From Curtobacterium sp. VKM Ac-1395 (GTDB taxonomy: Bacteria > Actinomycetota > Actinomycetes > Actinomycetales > Microbacteriaceae): 64,000 nucleotides of DNA. The DNA is taken from NCBI RefSeq assembly GCF_015350975.1, contig NZ_JADKRX010000001.1, forward strand, positions 62,001 through 126,000, given 5' to 3'. Positions 9,101-16,959 of the stretch are shown piece by piece. Position 1 is the stretch's first letter. Every line of letters starts with the position of its first letter. Under the pieces are notes generated by a model that saw only the letters and a program-made list of their open reading frames with translations, did not search any database and was not told the DNA's origin. The translations under genes and the position numbers were made by a program.

Positions 9101-10895
9101 TCGTCCGGCGGCTCGGGACACCCTCCGCACCACGCTCGAGGCACTCGAACGCGACCGCCGGGTCCTGTCGTTCTCCCACGCCGGAGCCACCCGCTGGGCC
9201 GTGATCGAGGACGCCGCCCGGCTCCGCGACGCCCTCGGGGTCCCGCTGCCGATCGGCGTCCCCACCGCGTTCATCGAGCCCGTCGCCGACCCGCTCGGCG
9301 ACCTGGTCGGCCGCTACGCCCGGTCGCACGGGCCGTTCGCCGCGCAGGACGCCGCCTCGCGCCTCGGGCTCGGCATCGCCGTCGTGCAGGACACCCTGCG
9401 TCGTCTGGTCGCCGACCGTCGCCTGGTCGAGGGCGAGTTCCGCCCGGACCGCCAGGGCGCCGAGTGGTGCGACGCCGAGGTGCTGCGACGGATCCGCACG
9501 CGGTCGCTCGCAGCGCTCCGACACGAGGTCGAACCGGTCTCCTCGGACACCCTCGCCCGGTTCCTGCCCGCGTGGCAGCACGTCCGGACGCCCGGCACCC
9601 GCGGTGGTCTGCACGGGATCGACGGCGTGCTCCAGGTCATCGACCAGCTCGCCGGGGTCGCCCTGCCCGCCAGCGCGTGGGAGTCGCTCGTCCTGCCTGT
9701 CCGGGTGTCCGACTACGCGCCGAGCATGCTCGACGAGCTCACCGCCACCGGCGAGGTCCTGTGGTCCGGGGGTGGCACGCTGCCCGGCAACGACGGCTGG
9801 GTCCGGCTGCACCTGGCCGACACCGCCGCGACGACGCTCGCCGAGCCCTCGGGCGACGAGACCACCGAGCTGCAGCGCGACGTGCTCGGCGCCCTGGCCG
9901 GTGGCGGCGCGTACTTCTTCCGGCAGCTCGGGCAGGCCGTCGGCAGCACCGACGACCAGGCCCTGACGACGGCGCTCTGGGACCTGGTCTGGGGCGGACA
10001 GATCACGAACGACACCTTTGCGCCGCTGCGGGCGATGCTCGGCGGACGCGCCAAGAGCACCACCGCGCCGCGCACCCGGGCCTACCGCGGACGTCGTCGT
10101 CCGACCCTGCCGACGCAGTCCGGACCGCCGAGCGTGGGCGGCCGCTGGTCGTTGCTGCCGCTCGCCGAGGCCGACGCCACCGTGCGTGCGGCAGCCACGG
10201 CGGAGCAGCTGCTCGAGCGGTACGGCGTGGTCACCCGCGGCGCCGTGCAGGTCGAGGGCGTCCGGGGCGGCTTCGCCGGCGTGTACCGGGTCCTGGCACG
10301 GTTCGAGGAGTCGGGTCGAGCGCGCCGCGGGTACTTCATCGAGGGGCTCGGAGCGGCGCAGTTCGCGACCAGCCCCACGATCGACCGCCTGCGCACCTAC
10401 GCCAGGGACCTCGACGAGGACGAGCGGGCGAACCCCGACCGGGTGCGTGAGGTCATCACCCTGGCGGCGACCGACCCGGCGAACCCGTACGGGGCGTCGC
10501 TGCCGTGGCCGACGGACGGGGACACGGCGGACCCCGACGGCACCGAGCCTGCCGCCGGTGCCGCCGTCGCCGTTCCTCGCGCTTCCGCTGAACCGGTCGC
10601 GAAGACGGCGCGCGGGCACCGACCCGGGCGGAAGGCCGGTGCGCTCGTGGTGCTCGTCGACGGCGAACTCGGCGTCTACGTCGAGCGCGGCGGCAAGTCG
10701 GTGCTGACGTTCACCGAGGACCCGGCCGACCTCACCGCGGCCGCGACCTCCATCGCCACGACCGTCCGGACCGGGCTCGGCAAGCTCTCGGTCGAACGGG
10801 TCAACGGCGTCTTCGTGCTGGAGTCCCCGTTCGGTGACGCCCTGCGCGCTGCCGGCTTCACCGCGACACCCCAGGGGGTGCGACTCCGTGCCTGA
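6150..10895 (+). CDS. lhr: large superfamily 2 ATP-dependent DNA helicase Lhr
   Basis: The 1581-aa product matches full-length bacterial Lhr. Motif I APTGSGKT is at ~44-51, the Walker B box DEVH at 168-171, and motif III SATVRP near 200. A second RecA lobe with TSSLELGIDMGEVD and QRVGRAGHQ follows, then a winged-helix domain and the long Lhr C-terminal region up to the PFGDALRAAGF end. A Gly/Pro/Ala-rich insert (~310-365) interrupts the second lobe, as seen in other actinobacterial Lhr proteins. Lhr is a 3'-5' DNA translocase/helicase linked to DNA repair. It overlaps the downstream DNA glycosylase by 8 bp, supporting a repair operon. An alternative ATG at 6138 would add four residues. Confidence 0.95.
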   Translation: MTDVLERFSPATAAWFRGAFSAPTAAQSGAWDAISTGRHALVVAPTGSGKTLASFLWSIDRLISSTDHPEPKQRTRVLYISPLKALGVDVERNLRSPLVGITQTARRLGLEPPDVTVGVRSGDTPSSDRQKLLRLPPDILITTPESLYLMLTSKARETLLNVDTVIVDEVHAVASSKRGAHLAVSLERLDDLLDKPVQRIGLSATVRPAEEVARFLGGRAPVEIIAPPAQKTFDLRVVVPVDDMSELGSPPVGSDSSDAPSNGSIWPHVEERVVDLIEEHRSTIVFANSRRLAERLTARLNEIHEERVVAAAGDGVLVPAGASPDDVGLPGGRAQSPGRASAHAPVPQQTRPPAEMIGSSGQTAGAVPVLARAHHGSVSKDQRAIIEDDLKSGRLRCVVATSSLELGIDMGEVDLVVQVEAPPSVASGLQRVGRAGHQVGEISRGVLFPKHRADLVHSAVTVERMVSGQIESISVPANPLDVLAQHTVAAGAVDTLDVEHWFELVRRSAPFSGLPRSAFDATLDLITGRYPSDEFAELRPRLVWDRVHGTLTGRPGAQRLAVTSGGTIPDRGMFGVFMVGERASRVGELDEEMVYESRVGDVFALGATSWRIEEITHDRVIVSPAFGQPGRVPFWKGDGIGRPAELGRATGAYIREVESASDADARARVSAGGLDERAVTNLLTFLREQRAATGHVPNDTTLVVERFRDELGDWRLILHSPYGMQVHAPWALAVAARLRERHGIDGDAMAADDGIVVRIPETDAEPPGADLFVFERDDLEAVVTDEVGGSALFAARFRECAARALLLPRRDPGRRSPLWQQRQRASQLLEVAQKYPTFPIVLETVREVLQDVYDVPALLGIADEIARRGIRLVESETATPSPFARSLLFGYVAAFMYEGDSPLAERRAAALSLDSTLLSELLGRAELRELLDPAVIASTEQDLQRLSPDRRARDTEGLVDVLRLVGAIDLDEAVDRSWLATDSDRPAARDTLRTTLEALERDRRVLSFSHAGATRWAVIEDAARLRDALGVPLPIGVPTAFIEPVADPLGDLVGRYARSHGPFAAQDAASRLGLGIAVVQDTLRRLVADRRLVEGEFRPDRQGAEWCDAEVLRRIRTRSLAALRHEVEPVSSDTLARFLPAWQHVRTPGTRGGLHGIDGVLQVIDQLAGVALPASAWESLVLPVRVSDYAPSMLDELTATGEVLWSGGGTLPGNDGWVRLHLADTAATTLAEPSGDETTELQRDVLGALAGGGAYFFRQLGQAVGSTDDQALTTALWDLVWGGQITNDTFAPLRAMLGGRAKSTTAPRTRAYRGRRRPTLPTQSGPPSVGGRWSLLPLAEADATVRAAATAEQLLERYGVVTRGAVQVEGVRGGFAGVYRVLARFEESGRARRGYFIEGLGAAQFATSPTIDRLRTYARDLDEDERANPDRVREVITLAATDPANPYGASLPWPTDGDTADPDGTEPAAGAAVAVPRASAEPVAKTARGHRPGRKAGALVVLVDGELGVYVERGGKSVLTFTEDPADLTAAATSIATTVRTGLGKLSVERVNGVFVLESPFGDALRAAGFTATPQGVRLRA

Positions 10896-11667
10896 GGGCG
10901 ACACCGTCTACCGCGCCGCGCACCGCCTGCACACGGCGCTGGCCGGCAAGGTCCTGACGCGCAGCGACTTCCGCGTGCCGGCGTTCGCCACGCTCGACCT
11001 GGTCGGCCGCACCGTGGACGAGGTCGTCCCCCGGGGCAAGCACATCCTGCACCGGATCGGCGACCTGACCGTGCACTCCCACCTGAAGATGGAGGGCCGC
11101 TGGGACGTCTACGCGCCGGGCGACCGCTGGCGCCGCCCGGCCCACCAGGCCCGGGCCGTGCTCGACGCCGAGGACGTCTCGACCGTCGGCTTCACCCTCG
11201 GGGTGCTCGAGGTCGTGGCACGCGACCAGGAGTCCGAGATCGTCGGGCACCTCGGACCGGACCTGCTCGGGCCCGACTGGGACCCCGCCGTCGCCGAGGC
11301 GAACCTGGTCGCCGATCCCGCACGACCGATCGGTCTCGCGCTGCTGGACCAGCGGGTGTTCGCCGGCCTCGGCAACGTCTACCGGAACGAGCTCTGCTTC
11401 CTCCGTGGCGTCCTGCCCACCCGCCCGGCCGGAGAGGTCGAGGACCCGACGCGGATGATCGCCCTGGCGCACCGGCTCATCCTGACGAACCGCGACCGCA
11501 GCGCCCGCGTGACGACGGGCGTCGACCGGCCCGGCCGCCGCTTCTGGGTCTACGGTCGGGACCGCAAGCCCTGCCTTCGCTGTCGGACGCCCATCCGCCG
11601 AGGTGAGCTCGGCGAGTCCGACCTGTCGCTCCGCGACACCTACTGGTGCCCGCGCTGCCAGTCCTGA
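10888..11667 (+). CDS. Fpg/Nei-family DNA glycosylase/AP lyase
   Basis: The GTG at 10888 gives a product starting V-PEGD; after Met removal the Pro at position 2 is the catalytic nucleophile and the Glu at 3 the general acid, as in Nei/Fpg enzymes. The 259-aa protein has the H2TH region (LALLDQRVFAGLGNVYRNELCF, ~150-172) and a C-terminal zinc finger with two C-x2-C pairs (CLRC and CPRC, last 35 residues). It excises oxidised bases. The PEGD start and length fit the actinobacterial Nei2-like endonuclease VIII group better than Fpg (MPELPEV). Its start lies inside the end of lhr, so translation is probably coupled. Confidence 0.92.
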   Translation: MPEGDTVYRAAHRLHTALAGKVLTRSDFRVPAFATLDLVGRTVDEVVPRGKHILHRIGDLTVHSHLKMEGRWDVYAPGDRWRRPAHQARAVLDAEDVSTVGFTLGVLEVVARDQESEIVGHLGPDLLGPDWDPAVAEANLVADPARPIGLALLDQRVFAGLGNVYRNELCFLRGVLPTRPAGEVEDPTRMIALAHRLILTNRDRSARVTTGVDRPGRRFWVYGRDRKPCLRCRTPIRRGELGESDLSLRDTYWCPRCQS

Positions 11668-11691
11668 CGGTTCCGTCGACTCCGGCCGGGA

Positions 11692-12729
11692 TCAGACGGC
11701 GGCGGGCCGGTCCGCGACGGGACGACGACGGAGCTCCGCCCGCCTGATCACCGGCGGCTCGTACTGCTGGTCGAGCCGCCCGACATCGGTGCCCGGCGGG
11801 ACGATGGCGTCGATGCGGTCGAGCACCTCGTCGGAGAGCACGACGTCGGCACCGGCGAGCAGGTCGTCGAGCTGCTCCATCGACCGCGGGCCGATCAGTG
11901 CGCTCGTGACGCCCGGGTGGGCGATCGCGAACGCCAGGGCCAGGTGGGTCATCCGGATGCCGGTCTCCTCGGACAACGCCACGATCTGCTCGACGGCGTC
12001 GATGCGCCGCTCGTCCTGGTTGTGGCGGAACATGCCGACGCGCGCCAGGTCGCTGTCCTGGCCCTTCCGGAACCGCCCGGTCAGCATCCCACCGGCGAGC
12101 GGGCTCCACACGAGCGTGCCCATGCCGTGGCGCTGGGCGACCGGCAGGACCTCGCGCTCGATGCCGCGGTTGAGGATCGAGTAGGTCGGCTGCTCCGTGC
12201 GGAAGCGCTCCAGGCCCCGGCGTTCCGACGTCCACTGTGCCTCGACCTGCATCGCCGCGGGGAAGTCCGACGTGCCGATCATCCGCACCTTGCCGCTCCG
12301 GACCAGGTCGGTGAGGGCGGACAGCGTCTCCTCGAGGTCGACCGTGTCGTCCGGTCGGTGCGCTTGGTACAGGTCGATGTGGTCCGTCTGGAGTCGGCGC
12401 AGGGAGTCCTCGACGGCACGCATGATCCACCGGCGCGAGTTGCCCTGCCGGTTCGGGTCGTCGCCCATCGCCCCGTTGAACTTCGTGGCGAGGACGACGT
12501 CGTCGCGCCGGCCCTTGAGTGCCTTGCCGAGGAGCTCCTCCGACCCGCCCTGTGAGTAGCGGTCAGCGGTGTCGATGAGGTTGATGCCGGCGTCGAGCGC
12601 GCGGTGCACGATGCGGATCGAGTCCTGTTCGTCGCCGTTGCCGATGCGGCCGTCGGTGCCGAGCATCATGGCTCCGAGGGCGAAGGGACTGACCTGGACA
12701 CCGGTCGTGCCGAGGGTGCGGTACTGCAT
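11692..12729 (-). CDS. aldo/keto reductase
   Basis: The 345-aa TIM-barrel oxidoreductase has the AKR catalytic tetrad region: Asp and Tyr in NLIDTADRYSQGGSEELLG (~50-68), Lys in VLATKFNG (~80-87) and His in LYQAHRPD (~121-128). The C-terminal cofactor segment (ALIGPRSMEQLDD) fits NADPH binding. It resembles the YajO/Tas-like subgroup that reduces small aldehydes and ketones. A TetR regulator is transcribed divergently, and the reductase promoter has a perfect palindrome in its spacer (12801-12830), so repression by that TetR protein is likely. The physiological substrate is unknown. Confidence 0.92.
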   Translation of the reverse strand: MQYRTLGTTGVQVSPFALGAMMLGTDGRIGNGDEQDSIRIVHRALDAGINLIDTADRYSQGGSEELLGKALKGRRDDVVLATKFNGAMGDDPNRQGNSRRWIMRAVEDSLRRLQTDHIDLYQAHRPDDTVDLEETLSALTDLVRSGKVRMIGTSDFPAAMQVEAQWTSERRGLERFRTEQPTYSILNRGIEREVLPVAQRHGMGTLVWSPLAGGMLTGRFRKGQDSDLARVGMFRHNQDERRIDAVEQIVALSEETGIRMTHLALAFAIAHPGVTSALIGPRSMEQLDDLLAGADVVLSDEVLDRIDAIVPPGTDVGRLDQQYEPPVIRRAELRRRPVADRPAAV

Positions 12730-12800
12730 GGGTTCCTCCTGTCGATGGCGTCCCGAGTCGCCGTGCCGTATCGTGGGCCGAACTGGAACGTCCTTCCGGA

Positions 12801-12830
12801 ACTATACGGAACGCTGTTCCGTTTGTGCAA
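12801..12830 (-). promoter_or_regulatory. aldo/keto reductase promoter with TetR-type operator in the spacer
   Basis: On the minus strand TTGCAC (12830-12825), an 18-nt spacer, and TATAGT (12806-12801) form a good promoter. The spacer holds the palindrome ACGGAACGCTGTTCCGT (12806-12822, 7-bp arms, GCT centre). A related half-palindrome (TTCCGGAA) lies next to it at 12794-12801. The divergent TetR protein at 12865 is the obvious ligand. Confidence 0.7.
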
Positions 12831-12864
12831 GACCCCGTTGTCCGACCCGTCGACCAGGAGCCCC

Positions 12865-13410
12865 ATGCGCGCCGACGCCCGCCGCAACCTCGACGCCCTG
12901 ACCGACGCCGCGAAGGCCGTGTTCGCCAGCGACGGTGTCGATGCCCCCGCGAAGGTGATCGCCGATCGCGCCGGTGTCGGTGTCGGCACGCTCTACCGAC
13001 ACTTCCCGCAGCGCTCCGACCTGGTGGTGGCGGTCTTCCGGAACGCGGTCGAGGCCTGTGCCGATGCGGCCGACGACCTGGCCGCTGCCCATGCACCCGA
13101 CGCGGCCCTCGCGCTGTGGCTCCAGCGCTTCACCGAGTTCGTCGCGACGAAGCGGGGCCTCGCCGCCGCACTGCACTCCGGCGACCCCGCGTTCGAGGCG
13201 CTGCCCGCCTACTTCATCGGCCGACTGGGTGACGCCCTGACGCGGCTGCTCGACGCCGCTGCGGCCGCCGGCACCATCAGCGCCGACGTCGACGCCCCGC
13301 AGCTCCTCCGCGCCGTCGGGGACCTGTGCCACGGCTCGCCCAGCCCGGAGCAGAGCCAGCGCATGGTCGCCCTGCTCGTGGACGGCCTGCGCTACCGCGC
13401 CACCGCCTGA
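12865..13410 (+). CDS. TetR-family transcriptional repressor
   Basis: The 181-aa protein has an N-terminal TetR helix-turn-helix (~8-55): ALTDAAKAVFASDGVDAPAK, then ADRAGVGVGTLYRHFPQRSDL. The C-terminal all-helical ligand domain includes a TetR_C_33-like segment (FVATKRGLAAALHSGDP). The ATG at 12865 is preceded by AGGAG at 5 nt spacing. It is divergent from the aldo/keto reductase and probably represses it and itself through the operator at 12806-12822. The inducer is unknown. Upstream in-frame codons run into the operator region and were not used. Confidence 0.88.
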   Translation: MRADARRNLDALTDAAKAVFASDGVDAPAKVIADRAGVGVGTLYRHFPQRSDLVVAVFRNAVEACADAADDLAAAHAPDAALALWLQRFTEFVATKRGLAAALHSGDPAFEALPAYFIGRLGDALTRLLDAAAAAGTISADVDAPQLLRAVGDLCHGSPSPEQSQRMVALLVDGLRYRATA

Positions 13411-14339
13411 CGTCCGCCGGACACCGGCGGGTGCAGCCGCTCGGCCGCGGTCGCCCGCACCGCGTCGGTCACCCGTTCGAGCAGCGGGGACGCCAGGTTC
13501 CACCGCTGCCACCACAGCGCGACGTCGGCCCGACGCCCGGGCGTGAGCTCGACCAGGGCGCCCCGCTCCAGGGCGTCCAGGCACTGGGCCTCCGGCAGGA
13601 GCCCCCACCCGAAGCCGAGCGTCACCGCGCGGGCGAAGTCCGCCGACGTCGGGACGAAGTGTCGAGGACCCCGGGGAGCGTGCCCGACGACCCGGCGCAG
13701 GAAGCCCTGCTGCAGGTCGTCGTCGTGGTCGTAGTCCACGAGCGGCACCCGGTCGAGGCGCTGCAGCATCCGCCGCTCGGAGTCGGCGCCGTCGAGGTAC
13801 CGGTCGACGAACGCGGGCGAGGCCACCGCCCGGTAGCGGTCGACGCCGAGCGGCACCGACGAGCAGCCCTGCACGGGGTCGGACTCCGCCGTGACCGCCG
13901 CCATCACCGTGCCGGAGCGCAGGAGCTCGGCCGTGCGGTCCTGGTCCTCGCGGTGCAGGTCGAAGACCACCTCGGTGTCACGACGGACGATCGCCAGGGC
14001 GTCGAGGAACCACGTGCCGAGCGAGTCGGCGTTCACCGCGAGCGGGATCGACGGGACGCGGTCACCGTCGTCCGTCGCCGCTCCGCCGAGATCACGTGCC
14101 GTCTCCTCGTCGAGCAGGCGGACCTGCCGGGCGTGCCGCAGCACGACGGCTCCGTCGGGCGTCGGCACGATCGGCGTCGTCCGCTGCAGCAGCACTCGTC
14201 CGACGAGCTGCTCCATCGCCTTGACCCGCTGCGAGACCGCCGACGGGGTGATCGACAGCGCGCGAGCCGCGGCGTCGAACGTCCCGAGGTCGACGGCCGT
14301 CAGGAGCGTCTCGAGGTGTTCGCGCTGGAAGCGGAGCAT
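13392..14339 (-). CDS. LysR-type regulator of the ArgP/LysG group
   Basis: The 315-aa protein has an N-terminal winged HTH (LETLLTAVDLGTFDAAARALSITPSAVSQRVKAMEQ, in pieces across ~8-45) and a LysR substrate-binding domain. The SAVSQRVKAMEQLVGRVLLQR block is typical of ArgP/IciA and LysG, activators that sense lysine and arginine. The adjacent divergent gene is a LysE/ArgO exporter, the classic LysG-LysE arrangement. TAAGCT (14346-14351, minus) ends 6 nt before the ATG, so it is probably leaderless. Its last 19 bp overlap the end of the convergent TetR gene. Confidence 0.92.
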   Translation of the reverse strand: MLRFQREHLETLLTAVDLGTFDAAARALSITPSAVSQRVKAMEQLVGRVLLQRTTPIVPTPDGAVVLRHARQVRLLDEETARDLGGAATDDGDRVPSIPLAVNADSLGTWFLDALAIVRRDTEVVFDLHREDQDRTAELLRSGTVMAAVTAESDPVQGCSSVPLGVDRYRAVASPAFVDRYLDGADSERRMLQRLDRVPLVDYDHDDDLQQGFLRRVVGHAPRGPRHFVPTSADFARAVTLGFGWGLLPEAQCLDALERGALVELTPGRRADVALWWQRWNLASPLLERVTDAVRATAAERLHPPVSGGRQAVAR

Positions 14340-14362
14340 GAGCAGAGCTTACGGCGCGACAG

Positions 14363-14382
14363 GAACGTGAGCTGTTCTGAAC
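14363..14382. promoter_or_regulatory. candidate LysR operator between divergent lysR and lysE
   Basis: The 68-bp gap holds GAAC (14363-14366), GTTC (14374-14377) and a second GAAC (14379-14382), forming overlapping dyads between two divergent -10 boxes (TAAGCT on minus, TACGGT on plus). The position suits a shared LysG-type operator. Binding is inferred. Confidence 0.4.
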
Positions 14383-14407
14383 GCGCGGGATCTCCTACGG
14401 TCGGCCT

Positions 14408-15187
14408 GTGACCGTCCTCCTCCCCGCGCTCTCCGGCCTCGGCACCGGACTCGCCCTCATCGTCGCGATCGGCGTGCAGAACACGTACCTGCTCCGGTTG
14501 GCCGTCACCGCGCGCGTCCGGGTGGTGGCGGCAGCGGTGCTGGTGTGCGCGGTGTCGGATGCGCTGCTCATCCTGGCCGGGGTGCTCGGCGTCGGGGCCG
14601 TGGTGGAGCGGTTCCCCGCGGCGCTCGTCGTGATCCGGTACGTCGGGGCCGCGTTCCTGCTGACGTACGGGGTGCTGGCGGCGCGGCGGGCGCTTCGCCC
14701 GTCGGGCGATGCGATCCGGGTCGCGGCCGAGGACGACGGGGTCGCCGTGGTGGGGGTGGGAGCGGACAGGGCGGCGACGACCGTCGTGAGCACGTCGACG
14801 CCGCAGACGGCGGGGCGGGGTCAGGCCGAGCCTCCAGGCCGGACCGGCCAGACCGACCGGACCGACCGGACCGACCGGGCCATCCCCGCCGCCCCTGTCA
14901 TGCGCACCGCGGTGCTGACCATGCTCGTCTTCACGTGGGCGAACCCGCACGTCTACCTGGACACGCTGGTGTTCCTCGGGTCCGTGGCGAACCAGCAGGG
15001 CGTCGACGACCGCTGGTGGTGGACGGCCGGCGCGGTGGCCGCGAGCTGCCTGTGGTTCGGCGCACTGGGGTTCGGCGGACGGCTGCTCCGACCGCTGTTC
15101 GCGCGGCCCCTGACCTGGCGCGTGTTCGACGGGTGCGTGGCCGTCGTCATGCTCGTGTTCGGCGTGCTGCTGGTCGTCGGCGCCTGA
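14408..15187 (+). CDS. LysE/ArgO-family basic amino acid exporter
   Basis: The 259-aa membrane protein has the LysE fold: six predicted hydrophobic segments, the N-terminal GTGLALIVAIGVQNTYLLR signature and FTWANPHVYLDTLVFLGSV in the second half. It should export lysine and/or arginine. Typical family length is ~200-235 aa; the excess is a central hydrophilic loop (~105-165) rich in Gly, Val and Thr that ends in a TDR-TDR-TDR tripeptide repeat. TACGGT (14396-14401) ends 6 nt before the GTG start, suggesting a leaderless mRNA. It is convergent with a cationic-type amino acid permease across repeat A2. Confidence 0.9.
   Translation: MTVLLPALSGLGTGLALIVAIGVQNTYLLRLAVTARVRVVAAAVLVCAVSDALLILAGVLGVGAVVERFPAALVVIRYVGAAFLLTYGVLAARRALRPSGDAIRVAAEDDGVAVVGVGADRAATTVVSTSTPQTAGRGQAEPPGRTGQTDRTDRTDRAIPAAPVMRTAVLTMLVFTWANPHVYLDTLVFLGSVANQQGVDDRWWWTAGAVAASCLWFGALGFGGRLLRPLFARPLTWRVFDGCVAVVMLVFGVLLVVGA
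14848..14879 (+). repeat. 9-bp tandem repeat inside lysE
   Basis: The unit GACCGACCG (in phase ACC GAC CGG, Thr-Asp-Arg) is repeated about three times in the linker-coding part of the exporter gene, preceded by a diverged GACCGGCCA copy. The unit length is a multiple of three, so copy-number change would alter loop length without a frameshift. Confidence 0.75.
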
Positions 15188-15250
15188 CGGCGCGCGCCGC
15201 GCCGGGCCGTGCCGTGCCGTGCCGGGCCGCGCCGGTGGGATGCCGGGGGT

Positions 15251-15320
15251 GCAAAACACCGGTGTCTGCCGTTCGCGCCGCGGGAGATCGCGGTTCGAAC
15301 GACGAACACCGGTGTGTTGC
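15251..15320. repeat. dispersed palindromic repeat family A, copy A2
   Basis: This 70-bp copy has ACACCGGTGT at 15256-15265 and 15306-15315. It begins GCAAA and ends GTTGC. The central 40 bp keep CGCCGCGG and ATCGCGG but are more diverged than the ends. It lies between the convergent lysE-like gene and the amino acid permease. Confidence 0.9.
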
Positions 15321-15335
15321 GACGCCCGCCGGCCC

Positions 15336-16811
15336 CTACTGCTCCCGGCGACCCACCCGGCTGTGGCTGCGGCTGTACCCGAAGTAGATCGCGAAGCCGA
15401 CGACGAGCCAGACGATGAAGCGCAGCCAGGTCTCGACCTCGAGGTTGAGCATGAGCCAGAAGCAGAGCACGGCGGACAGGATCGGGATCACGGGCGACCA
15501 CGGCACCCGGAAGGACCGCGGTGCGTCCGGGCGCGACTTCCGGAGCACGATGATGCCGATCGACACGAGCACGAACGCCGAGAGCGTGCCGATGTTGATC
15601 AGGCCCTCGAGCTTCTCGACCGGCGTGAACCCGGCGAGCACCGCCACCACGATGCCGGCGATGAGCTGTACCCGGACGGGCGTCTGCGTCTTCGGGTTCG
15701 TGACCGAGAACCAGCGGGGCAGCAGCCCGTCGCGGCTCATCGAGAAGACGATGCGGGACAGACCGAGGAGCAGCACCATCACGACGGTGGTCAGGCCGAT
15801 GAGCGACCCGATGGCGATGATGCCGGCGGCCCAGGGCAGTCCGACGATGTCGAAGGCCGAGGCCAGGGACGGGGCGTCCTCCTGCGCGAGCTGCTTGTAC
15901 GACACCATGCCCGTGATGACGATGCTGACGCCGACGTAGAGCAGCGTCACGATGCCGAGGCCGATGAAGATGCCGCGGGGCAGGGTCTTCTGCGGGTTCT
16001 CGGTCTCCTCGGCGCTGGTGGCGACGACGTCGAAGCCGATGAACGCGAAGAACACCAGCGACGCGGCGGCGAGCAGCCCGAAGACGCCGTACTGCGCGGG
16101 CTCGGACCCGGTGGCGAACGACACGAGCGACTGGGTCCAGACGCTGCCCTCGGCACCCTTCGCGGGCTCGGCGGCGGGGATGAAGGGCGTGAAGTTCGCG
16201 GCCTTGACGAAGAAGGCGCCGACCACGATGACGAAGAGGACGATCGCGACCTTGATGACGGTGATCACGGCGGACACGCGGCTGGACAGGCGGGTGCCGA
16301 ACGCGAGCAGCGCGGTGAAGACGCCGACGATGAGCACCGGGCCCCAGGTGAAGGCGACCGGGCCGATCGCGATGGTGCTCGGGAGCGTGATGCCGAACAC
16401 GTCGAACGCGGTGCTGAGGTAGATGCCCCAGTACTTCGCGATCACGGCGCTGGCCGTCAGGGTCTCGAGGATGAGGTCCCAGCCCACGATCCACGCGAGC
16501 AGCTCGCCCATCGTGGCGTACGTGAACGTGTACGCCGATCCGGCGACGGGGATCGTCGAGGCGAACTCGGCGTAGCACATGATCGCCAGGCCGCACGTGA
16601 CGGCGGCGAGCAGGAACGACACGATGACGCCGGGCCCGGCGAAGTTCGCGGCGGCGTTCGCACCGACCGAGAAGATGCCGGCACCGACCGCCACGGCGAT
16701 GCCCATCGCGGCGATGTCGAAGGTCTTCAGGGAGCGCTTGAGCGAGCGGCCCTGTTCGTCGGCGTCGGCCAGCGAGGCCTCGATCGACTTCGTACGGAGC
16801 AAGGATGCCAT
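15336..16811 (-). CDS. APC-superfamily amino acid permease, cationic amino acid transporter (CAT) type
   Basis: The 491-aa protein has about 12-14 hydrophobic segments. The first TM region carries AMGIAVAVGAGIFSVGANAA, with the GAGIF motif of APC carriers, and the conserved ASTIPVAGSAYTFTYATMGEL block follows. A short N-terminal cytoplasmic arm (residues 1-28) and a basic C-terminus (HSRVGRREQ) complete it. It resembles the CAT/YfnA-like group of proton-coupled amino acid importers. Next to the LysG/LysE pair it suggests a basic amino acid uptake and export balance, but the substrate cannot be read from sequence. The promoter candidate is at 16850-16879. Confidence 0.92.
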   Translation of the reverse strand: MASLLRTKSIEASLADADEQGRSLKRSLKTFDIAAMGIAVAVGAGIFSVGANAAANFAGPGVIVSFLLAAVTCGLAIMCYAEFASTIPVAGSAYTFTYATMGELLAWIVGWDLILETLTASAVIAKYWGIYLSTAFDVFGITLPSTIAIGPVAFTWGPVLIVGVFTALLAFGTRLSSRVSAVITVIKVAIVLFVIVVGAFFVKAANFTPFIPAAEPAKGAEGSVWTQSLVSFATGSEPAQYGVFGLLAAASLVFFAFIGFDVVATSAEETENPQKTLPRGIFIGLGIVTLLYVGVSIVITGMVSYKQLAQEDAPSLASAFDIVGLPWAAGIIAIGSLIGLTTVVMVLLLGLSRIVFSMSRDGLLPRWFSVTNPKTQTPVRVQLIAGIVVAVLAGFTPVEKLEGLINIGTLSAFVLVSIGIIVLRKSRPDAPRSFRVPWSPVIPILSAVLCFWLMLNLEVETWLRFIVWLVVGFAIYFGYSRSHSRVGRREQ

Positions 16812-16849
16812 GGGGTCGTTCCCGTCATCGGCTGGCGTGGGACCCGGGA

Positions 16850-16879
16850 AGCGTAGTGGTGTACCAACTCGGGGCGCAA
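16850..16879 (-). promoter_or_regulatory. promoter candidate of the amino acid permease
   Basis: On the minus strand TTGCGC (16879-16874), an 18-nt spacer and TACGCT (16855-16850) lie about 39 nt upstream of the permease ATG. The remainder of the 148-bp gap has no other clear signal. Confidence 0.5.
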
Positions 16880-16959
16880 ACAGGTGACACGGACGGGATC
16901 GTGCGTGGCCGCGGTCCGGCCGGTGGCCGTCGGCACCCGGACGGGAGGCCCGGCCCGGC

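Noticed and set aside
7155..10904. A 1249-codon open frame antisense to lhr, and similar long antisense frames (for example 1563-3632 and 4503-6029).
   Set aside because: They lie opposite strongly supported genes, lack any recognisable domain and have the Arg/Gly/Asp-rich composition produced by high-GC codon bias on the opposite strand.
14841..14879. Tandem GACCGACCG units as a possible CRISPR fragment.
   Set aside because: The units are 9 bp without spacers and lie in frame inside the LysE gene.
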